Assembly: GCA_023386855.1 (NCBI GenBank)
Contig: JAEWIW010000422.1
Coordinates: forward strand, 1-5,028
Origin: Bacteroidota bacterium
GTDB lineage: Bacteria > Bacteroidota > Bacteroidia > Chitinophagales > Chitinophagaceae
DNA length: 5,028 bases
Direction of reading: 5' to 3'
The position numbers and the translations under genes were made by a program. The notes under the pieces were generated by a model that saw only the letters and a list, made by a program, of their open reading frames with translations, was not told the origin of the DNA and ran no database searches. Shown piece by piece: positions 1 through 5,028 of the stretch (within the stretch, counting starts at the first letter, position 1; every line of letters begins with the position of its first letter).

Positions 1-948
1 CCATTCACCATTATTTTCTTTTTCTTTCTGCAATGCTAGTTTTAATACACGGTGCTCCTCTTCCCTGTTGCCCGTTTGATCATGAACACCAGAAAGATGC
101 CATGCCGCCTCCAGGTAAGTTGGAAGATCTTTTTGGGCGTCGGCATAGTACATCGCCTTCTCACCATATTGCTGCGCTTCGTTGTATTTCTTCAGCTGGA
201 TAGCTACTATACATAATTTAGAGTTGATCATTCCTAATAAAGTAGGCCTGTTCAAAGCTTTTGCAATGGAAAGCGCTTCATTCATTCTTTTATAGGCCAT
301 GGTATAGTTGGCAGTTCGTTCATTGATCTTGCCAAGAGAAAAAAGCGTGTTTATCAGGACTGCCGAATCAGCCGTTTTTTTTGCTATCGCTGTAGCCCTT
401 TCCTGGTAATAGGATGCCTTACTATAATTGCGTGTATCATAAAAATAATTTCCAAGATTATACTGTGCAATGGCCAGTTCATGATATGCTCCTGTTTGTT
501 CAAGCTCATGAATGCTTTGAAGGTAATATTGCATGGCACTATCCTGCAGCCCTCTGTAATAATGATACAGTCCCATATTGCTTAATGAATAAGCAGCAAG
601 TCCTTTTTCCCCGGATTTCAAATAAAGCGCCCGGGCCTTTCGATGACATTCGATGCCATTTTTAAGATCACCCTTTTGCCAGTAAAGACTTGCCATCAGG
701 CTCCATGCACGGGCATGCTGCACCTGGTCTCCTTCCTGCTGGAATCTTTGAATAGCCTTTATGCAATATTGCATGGCCCCGGTAAGATCTTTTTGCCGAA
801 TGGAATCCACCTGGTTATAAATTGCATGAAATCCGGGGATCATGTCATGGCTACTGTCCTTCAACTGGAAAGCAAATACGCTAAAAGTTCCCATCATAAA
901 ATAAAATATGATGGCACCGGTCTTAAACCAACTGTTCATCCCCTGCAT
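1..948 (-). CDS. Secreted tetratricopeptide-repeat protein, 3' end cut off by the window edge; possibly a second TPR sensor kinase
   Basis: An open frame of 316 codons runs off the left edge without a stop, so the C-terminus is missing. The N-terminus is signal-like: a short polar stretch with a Lys at residue 9, a hydrophobic core at about 11-25, and a plausible cleavage after VFA (residue 26). The rest is helical repeat. About six TPR units are visible at roughly 42-73, 79-113, 119-153, 158-193, 198-233 and 238-275, with further helices to the edge. Typical TPR positions show up as repeated aromatic, Gly and Ala residues, for example YxxxGDL, LGNYFY and YNEAQQYGEKA. Two units share an AMQY(Y/C) helix encoded by nearly identical bases. 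The start at 948 is preferred because an A-rich stretch and a GAGGA sit just upstream; ATG at 939, in the same frame, is the alternative. Either start overlaps the 3' end of the kinase gene, so co-transcription is likely. The family cannot be fixed without the C-terminus. A second HisKA_3 kinase, a LuxR-type TPR regulator or a plain TPR protein are all possible. Confidence 0.88.
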   Translation of the reverse strand, partial: MQGMNSWFKTGAIIFYFMMGTFSVFAFQLKDSSHDMIPGFHAIYNQVDSIRQKDLTGAMQYCIKAIQRFQQEGDQVQHARAWSLMASLYWQKGDLKNGIECHRKARALYLKSGEKGLAAYSLSNMGLYHYYRGLQDSAMQYYLQSIHELEQTGAYHELAIAQYNLGNYFYDTRNYSKASYYQERATAIAKKTADSAVLINTLFSLGKINERTANYTMAYKRMNEALSIAKALNRPTLLGMINSKLCIVAIQLKKYNEAQQYGEKAMYYADAQKDLPTYLEAAWHLSGVHDQTGNREEEHRVLKLALQKEKENNGEW

Positions 949-2911
949 TTTTTGTCTGTTCCTCTTCAATTGTTTTTTTTAGATCACTGACATCAAATTC
1001 GAGGTAAGCGCTTACGCCTGTTTGTTCAGATGCCTGTAATTCCATTTTGCCATTCATGGCCTGTATTCTTTTCATCAGGCTGCGCAATCCCATTCCCTCG
1101 CTTGAATACTGGTCCTGGTTGAATCCTACACCATTATCCTCAATGGAAATGGATAACAGGTCGTCCTGTTCAGTCAGCTGAACCATGGCCTGTGATGCTT
1201 TTGAATGCTTCACGATATTATTCAGCAGCTCCTGTACTATCCTGTAAACCGACAATTCAAAACCATCCACAAAGCGATCGATCAAACCCCAGGAATCGTA
1301 TTGGATCTGTAATATCCTGCTATTGTTGACATTCGTACAATACCTTCTCAAGGCTTCATCCAGCCCATGTTGCAGCAATACTTCGGGCATCAGGTTATGC
1401 GAGGTTTTCCTGATTTCCTGCGTCGCTTCATTTAATAACTTCATTCCCTGGATATAACCTTCCGCATCTGCAAAATCTGTTGATCCTGTCTGGATGCTGC
1501 TGAAATGCATCTTTACTGCAGCAAGCATTCCTGCTACACCATCATGAAGATCTTTGGCAATGCGGCTTCGTTCTTTTTCCTCCCCCTGCATGATGGCCTG
1601 CAATAGATGGAGCTCTTTCTCCTGGCGAAGGGCCCTGATCTCACGCTGGTGAACCTTCTTCCTGTTTTTCTGGAAAAAATATAGAAAGCCGATCAGCAAC
1701 AGAGCAATCACCAGGCTGCCAAGGCTTCCATAGATCACCTGCCGGCTTCTTTGTAATTGCAATTTTTTTTCAGAAAGATCTTTCTCTTTTTGAGAGGTCT
1801 GGTATTTTACTTCAAGTTCTGATATGGTTTGAAGGTTTTGTTTACTGAACAGCGAATCCTTATACAACAGGTAAGTTTTCTGGTACTGGTAAGCCTCTTT
1901 AAAATTTCCCAGGTGGAATGCTGCATCATGCAAACGCAAATAGATATCATGTAGCAGAATAATATTACCGGTTTTTTCAGCTGAACCAGCAGCTTTCTCC
2001 AATACCCCATACCTGCTTCGCTGGTCGCCATTTTTTTCATAGCAGTCCGACAGAACCAGTGCGCCACCGATAAAGGTGTTGATATCATTGCTTCGTTCCG
2101 CGTATTCCATCGACAACCTTGCATTGGAAATAGCCAGTGCGGTATTGCCCATTTCAAGATGGGCAAGTGCATTGGAATAATATGCAGTAGAAAGAACACT
2201 GCCGGAAAAACTGAACCTGTTGAGGTAGTGCGAAAGTTGCAAAGCTTCTTCAGCCAGCGGCAGCGCCTTTGCAGGCTGCTTCATTTTAGAATAAGTGTCA
2301 CTTAATTCGGTCAATGACTCAATAAGATACACAGTGTCTTTGGCCCTCCTGAGGTAATCAACCGATTTAACCAGGTAAGCTACAGCCTTATTAAAATCAT
2401 TGGAGTTCTGGTGAAGCACACCGATATAGCAATAGGTACTTCCCAGTGAAGAAAGGTAAGGGGTGTTTTCCAGCAGTTGGGCCGATTGCATATAAATTTG
2501 AATAGCGCTATCGCGATGACCCAGGAAATCGTAAATTGTACCGATCACGTTCATACACTGTGTGGCCCTGTTGATCATACCAATTGCTTTCAGGTTACCG
2601 GCAGCACGGCTATAGGCATCGATGGCCACCTGGTATGTTCCCTGCTGTCCATTGATATAGCCAACTCCCATCCAGCCCTGGCCTGCACCTTTCTGGTAAT
2701 TGATTTTGTTACTTATACTGATGACTGTATCAAACAGGTCTTCTGCTGCAACCGGGTCTATATCCATAATATCTCTGCCATAATCGATAAGTTTCTGCAC
2801 CTTAACGGTATCATCCTTTAGGGATAGCAGTTGCTGCAGATCCGCATCCTGGGCATTTACCGGCAGATAAAACAACCAGCCCAGCATAAATGCGATCAAT
2901 GTTCTGGTCAT
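923..2911 (-). CDS. TPR-containing sensor histidine kinase (HisKA_3 / HATPase_c, NarX-DesK-LytS-like)
   Basis: This is a complete 662-residue membrane sensor kinase. A signal peptide (1-20, cleavage after VNA) sends the N-terminal region to the periplasm. Residues about 36-354 form roughly eight TPR-like helical hairpins, probably the sensing or protein-docking part. A charged coiled-coil-like segment (361-390) leads to one membrane span (about 392-414), then a second helical linker (415-445). The HisKA_3 dimerisation domain (about 444-510) carries the DLHDG box, with His456 as the expected phosphoacceptor. The HATPase_c domain (about 550-641) has an N-box ELLNN..KH (561-569), a G1 box DNGVGF (592-597) and a G2 box GMGLR (606-610), so ATP binding looks intact. 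The Gln normally five residues after the His in DxxxQ kinases is Gly461. No cognate regulator is visible; kinases of this class usually signal to NarL/LuxR-type regulators. The start at 2911 is set by the signal peptide. The leader has no Shine-Dalgarno and I found no convincing promoter box in the 119 bases between it and the upstream terminator. Confidence 0.95.
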   Translation of the reverse strand: MTRTLIAFMLGWLFYLPVNAQDADLQQLLSLKDDTVKVQKLIDYGRDIMDIDPVAAEDLFDTVISISNKINYQKGAGQGWMGVGYINGQQGTYQVAIDAYSRAAGNLKAIGMINRATQCMNVIGTIYDFLGHRDSAIQIYMQSAQLLENTPYLSSLGSTYCYIGVLHQNSNDFNKAVAYLVKSVDYLRRAKDTVYLIESLTELSDTYSKMKQPAKALPLAEEALQLSHYLNRFSFSGSVLSTAYYSNALAHLEMGNTALAISNARLSMEYAERSNDINTFIGGALVLSDCYEKNGDQRSRYGVLEKAAGSAEKTGNIILLHDIYLRLHDAAFHLGNFKEAYQYQKTYLLYKDSLFSKQNLQTISELEVKYQTSQKEKDLSEKKLQLQRSRQVIYGSLGSLVIALLLIGFLYFFQKNRKKVHQREIRALRQEKELHLLQAIMQGEEKERSRIAKDLHDGVAGMLAAVKMHFSSIQTGSTDFADAEGYIQGMKLLNEATQEIRKTSHNLMPEVLLQHGLDEALRRYCTNVNNSRILQIQYDSWGLIDRFVDGFELSVYRIVQELLNNIVKHSKASQAMVQLTEQDDLLSISIEDNGVGFNQDQYSSEGMGLRSLMKRIQAMNGKMELQASEQTGVSAYLEFDVSDLKKTIEEEQTKNAGDEQLV

Positions 2912-3030
2912 GGGTTCAAGGCTTTGAAATGATAGGTTGGCAATATAGGATTTTGATCAGAATGGGCTGGGTAATTGGGAAGAAGGGAGAAATGACAAGA
3001 AGAGCGCAGGAATCGAATGCTGACCAGCTG

Positions 3031-3066
3031 AAAGGAAAAAAGGGCAATTACAAATGAATTGCCCTT
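3031..3066 (-). terminator. Rho-independent terminator after the small outer-membrane barrel gene
   Basis: A perfect 10-bp inverted repeat (3040-3049 pairing with 3057-3066; arms AAGGGCAATT and AATTGCCCTT) encloses a 7-base loop. On the minus strand the stem is followed at once by a run of Ts (3040-3036), then CC and TTT. It lies 28 bases past the stop codon of the barrel gene and 120 bases before the kinase start, so it should separate the two transcription units. On the plus strand the stem is not followed by a T run, so it looks one-directional. Confidence 0.9.
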
Positions 3067-3093
3067 GTCCATATAAAAAACCCCACACGGATT

Positions 3094-3651
3094 TTAGAAT
3101 TTAACGGTCAGTCCCAGCTGTAATGGTGAAATACCATATCCCAGTTCAGCATATGCACCAAAATTATCGCTGAACATATAACGGCCGCCGGCATGAAGAT
3201 CAAATACAATGTCTCCACCATTGCTGTCCCAGTCGTATTCATCTTCTCCACCCAGGTCACCTTTGTATTTGAAGCTATAATGCCTATACATTAATCCAGC
3301 GCCTGCATAGAGGTCCAGCTTGGGATTATCAAGGCTCATCAGTTCATTAAAGTGATAAGATGCCCTTGCACCGAACATCATGTAAGTATATCTCCAGTCG
3401 GAAGCATACTTCCTGGTAATATAACCGAAGGTTGCACCAGCAGTGATGTTCTTATGGAATCCATGTTCGAAAGAAGCGATGATGGGAAGACCACCGGTAC
3501 CACTTAATCCGTAGCTTCCAAGGCCGATACCTGCGTTCAGTAAATTAACACCTTTTACATCGGTGAAATCTTTGCCATCCTGGGCAAATGCACTGTTTTC
3601 AAAGAATAAGGCGAACAGTAAACCTGCAGTTAGTAAAATGTACTTTTTCAT
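3094..3651 (-). CDS. Small outer-membrane beta-barrel protein (about eight strands, OmpX/OmpA-barrel-like)
   Basis: The 185-residue product has a clear Sec signal peptide (MKKYILL start, hydrophobic core, cleavage after AFA at residue 23). The mature part is rich in Gly, Tyr and Phe, with alternating hydrophobic and polar residues typical of membrane beta-strands. I can place about eight strands, near 37-45, 55-63, 68-80, 87-101, 112-128, 148-160, 164-172 and 177-185. The chain ends in VKF, matching the C-terminal Phe signal read by the BAM assembly machinery. Size and strand count fit the OmpX/OmpW/OmpA-barrel group, but no family motif fixes which one. The loop at about 131-147 is strikingly acidic and may face the outside. 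The gene has its own upstream gap with a candidate promoter, and a strong terminator behind it, so it is probably transcribed alone. The leader is A/T-rich with no Shine-Dalgarno, as is usual in Bacteroidota. Its role (porin, adhesin or structural) cannot be told from sequence. Confidence 0.88.
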   Translation of the reverse strand: MKKYILLTAGLLFALFFENSAFAQDGKDFTDVKGVNLLNAGIGLGSYGLSGTGGLPIIASFEHGFHKNITAGATFGYITRKYASDWRYTYMMFGARASYHFNELMSLDNPKLDLYAGAGLMYRHYSFKYKGDLGGEDEYDWDSNGGDIVFDLHAGGRYMFSDNFGAYAELGYGISPLQLGLTVKF

Positions 3652-3680
3652 TGTTTTGATAGTTAAAAATTTTGAATAAG

Positions 3681-3694
3681 GTTAATGGTTAATG
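3681..3694 (-). repeat. Tandem heptamer in the leader of the barrel gene
   Basis: Two perfect head-to-tail copies of CATTAAC (minus strand) lie 30 to 43 bases upstream of the barrel start codon. If the candidate promoter is right, they fall in the untranslated leader. They could be a binding site for a regulator or a chance repeat in A/T-rich sequence. Nothing else in the window shares the motif in a way that would settle this. Confidence 0.3.
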
Positions 3695-3741
3695 ATTTAG
3701 GTACTGGTTTTTATTATGGACGATCTGTTTTTTTACTGGTG

Positions 3742-3749
3742 CAAAACTA
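3742..3749 (-). promoter_or_regulatory. Candidate Bacteroidota sigma-ABfr -7 box upstream of the barrel gene
   Basis: Read on the minus strand these bases are TAGTTTTG, an exact fit to the Bacteroidota -7 consensus TAnnTTTG. The expected transcription start would be near 3735, giving a leader of about 84 bases before the ATG at 3651. I do not see a good TTG-type -33 element at the usual distance upstream (around 3769-3775), so the assignment rests on one box and its position in the gap. Confidence 0.4.
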
Positions 3750-3840
3750 TTATGAGTAATAAGCATTTTCATTTGTAATTACACGCATTTATCAATCTCA
3801 GTAGAACTACTTAATTATAGGGCAATTTTGAAAGTGCTGC

Positions 3841-4986
3841 CTACAGTTTAATGAATTCAACCCTGCGGTTTTTAGCCTTACCTTCTTTTGTTTTGTTATC
3901 CGCGACGGGCGTTGCTTCACCCTTTCCATCGGTCTGCATCCTGGAGGCGTCGACCTGGAAATGCTCTTCCAGCAAGGCTTTAACGGCTGCCGCACGCCGT
4001 TTTGATAGTTCAAGATTTTTATTATCATCACCATCACTATCGGTGAAGCCCGTGATCTTTACCTTCAGCGATGGATTATCCTGCAATACTTTCGCGATCT
4101 CCCTGATCACACCATTGCTTTCCGGTTTTATTTTATCTGAATTCACATCAAAGAGAATTCCATTGGTCACCAGCCTGCCTTCCGTCATAAGTTTATTCCT
4201 GATATCAGGTGCGCCCTGTGCAATTCTTACATTTCCAATATATACACCAACCTGTTCTTCTTCATAATAACAATCCGTCACTTCAAGTGCAAGTCGGTTA
4301 AAGGCCATTGAAGGAGGTATTGCCTGGGGTATATCATATATTTTTTCTCCATTGATCCAAAGCCTGAATCGTTGTTTTTGAACCCACATGGATACATGAA
4401 ATGGGGTGTGAAAATATTCACTTAGTTTACGGAACCCTTTATTATCGCTATTAAAATATTCTTCGCCTTCCTTCCTGCTGCTTAAGGATATGGTTGAACT
4501 TCCTTCATCACCCGGGGCCATGGTAACCATCACATGAGGGTCATTGTAAGGATCATTTACATATTGATGTCCATCCTTATCCTGCGCAGGCGTTTGCACC
4601 AGTTTGAAACTGATATTTGGATAAACATAACCCTCGGCCTTGAAAGAAATGATCATATCGAATTCGGCGGTAAAATTTTCAGGCATGGACTTAATCAATG
4701 GAGAAATAAAATGACTTTTATGGAAAAGCCTTAACCAGTTTCCCTGCTGCCCTTTGAGCGTTACTACTTCACCCCTGTTATTTGTAGCCCATAGCATGGG
4801 AAACTCACCAATGGCATCCTGTGAAAAATCTTCGGCATATACCAGATCTGCACCGGGAATAAAATCGAACCTCGAATAACTTTCGATGGCTGCAGTTTTA
4901 CCTGTTGCAGCATCATCGCCTGCTTCGGGTTGTGCGAATAATAAAGCGGGAATCGAAAGAAGTATGGAAATGAAAAACAGTTTCAT
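3841..4986 (-). CDS. OmpA-family envelope protein with N-terminal jelly-roll-like domain
   Basis: The 381-residue product starts with a signal peptide (MKLFFISILL..., cleavage after LFA at residue 18). Residues about 38-256 are beta-rich and resemble the LamG/concanavalin-type sandwich found in Bacteroidota OmpA proteins: an entry motif YAEDFSQDAIGEFP (50-63), ISPLIK (94-99), an FTAEFDM strand (105-111), a WVQKQRFRLWINGEKIYD segment (201-218) and a closing VGVYIGNVRIA strand (246-256). This replaces the eight-strand barrel of the enterobacterial OmpA. The C-terminal OmpA domain (about 270-381) has the ILFDVNSDKIKPES opening, GFTDSDG (313-319), LSKRRA (327-332) and the closing NRRVEF. Asp316 and Arg331 have the same 15-residue spacing as the diaminopimelate-binding Asp241 and Arg256 of E. 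coli OmpA, so peptidoglycan binding is likely. With no transmembrane barrel it is probably a periplasmic anchor, or is surface-linked through partners. The N-terminal residue after cleavage is Gln and there is no lipobox Cys. Only 42 bases of upstream sequence are present; no promoter or Shine-Dalgarno is recognisable there. No terminator is evident downstream. Confidence 0.93.
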   Translation of the reverse strand: MKLFFISILLSIPALLFAQPEAGDDAATGKTAAIESYSRFDFIPGADLVYAEDFSQDAIGEFPMLWATNNRGEVVTLKGQQGNWLRLFHKSHFISPLIKSMPENFTAEFDMIISFKAEGYVYPNISFKLVQTPAQDKDGHQYVNDPYNDPHVMVTMAPGDEGSSTISLSSRKEGEEYFNSDNKGFRKLSEYFHTPFHVSMWVQKQRFRLWINGEKIYDIPQAIPPSMAFNRLALEVTDCYYEEEQVGVYIGNVRIAQGAPDIRNKLMTEGRLVTNGILFDVNSDKIKPESNGVIREIAKVLQDNPSLKVKITGFTDSDGDDNKNLELSKRRAAAVKALLEEHFQVDASRMQTDGKGEATPVADNKTKEGKAKNRRVEFIKL

Positions 4987-5028
4987 TGTATTAATATTTT
5001 TATGGGTCTTTTATTTTAAGGTGGCCAG

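Noticed and set aside
761..774. Perfect 14-base palindrome ATGCAATATTGCAT
   Set aside because: It lies inside the TPR coding sequence (codons for M-Q-Y-C-I); a perfect 14-base palindrome is expected about 0.3 times by chance in a window this size, and there is no regulatory context.
414..990. Two plus-strand open frames (414-665 and 643-990) opposite the truncated TPR gene
   Set aside because: They lie antisense to a well-supported coding frame with TPR periodicity, have no recognisable domain, and their composition is what the complement of the real codons would give.
1807..2199. Minus-strand open frame in another phase within the kinase gene
   Set aside because: Fully inside the kinase coding sequence in a different frame; rich in Met, Cys and Trp with no family resemblance, while the kinase frame is intact.
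2477..2821. Plus-strand open frame opposite the 5' part of the kinase gene
   Set aside because: Antisense shadow of the TPR region; no domain, no start context, no neighbours on that strand.
3046..3780. 13-base inverted match AATTACAAATGAA at 3046-3058 and 3768-3780 flanking the barrel gene
   Set aside because: Considered as terminal repeats of a mobile unit. One copy is the loop and arm of the terminator, there is no target duplication or transposase, and a 13-base match in either orientation is expected about 0.4 times by chance in 5 kb, more in A/T-rich gaps.
3798..3813. Short hairpin AGTAGTTCTACT after the OmpA stop as a possible terminator
   Set aside because: The stem is only four or five base pairs with a tiny loop and no T run follows on the minus strand, so it does not meet the usual pattern.
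3807..4267. Minus-strand frame 3807-4037 and plus-strand frame 3851-4267 over the OmpA domain
   Set aside because: Both overlap the conserved OmpA C-terminal domain, whose frame is certain from its motifs; they are shadows.
4534..4734. Plus-strand open frame opposite the N-terminal half of the OmpA protein gene
   Set aside because: Antisense to a supported gene, short, no recognisable features.

Overview
All recognisable genes in this window lie on the minus strand. The window looks like ordinary chromosome of a member of the Bacteroidota, most likely a Chitinophagaceae-like genus. The grounds are a periplasmic-TPR histidine kinase of a type common in that phylum, an OmpA protein with a Bacteroidota-style jelly-roll-like N-terminal half, A-rich leaders with no strong Shine-Dalgarno in front of most starts, and a TAnnTTTG-type promoter box. 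The genus assignment is inference from gene style, not from a marker gene.

In the direction of transcription (right to left) the layout is as follows. (1) 4986-3841 encodes a secreted OmpA-family envelope protein: signal peptide, a beta-rich LamG/concanavalin-like region, and a C-terminal OmpA peptidoglycan-binding domain with both ligand residues intact. (2) 3840-3652 is a non-coding gap with a candidate promoter and a short tandem heptamer. (3) 3651-3094 encodes a small outer-membrane beta-barrel of about eight strands that ends in Phe and has a very acidic loop. A clear Rho-independent terminator follows at 3066-3031. (4) 2911-923 encodes a full-length TPR sensor histidine kinase: signal peptide, about eight TPR units, one membrane span, HisKA_3 and HATPase_c. 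(5) 948 to the left edge holds the first 316 codons of a second secreted TPR protein. Its start overlaps the 3' end of the kinase gene, so the two are very probably co-transcribed and translationally coupled.

The window appears to hold two functional blocks. One is envelope structure: the OmpA protein and the small barrel, probably separate transcription units. The other is signalling: the kinase plus TPR partner, separated from the barrel gene by the terminator. No response regulator gene is visible; it may lie beyond the left edge. I see no mobile element, CRISPR array, tRNA, rRNA or phage gene, and nothing that amounts to a new system. The points most worth checking are the overlapping TPR/kinase pair, the missing phosphatase-type Gln in the kinase H-box, and the acidic loop of the barrel.
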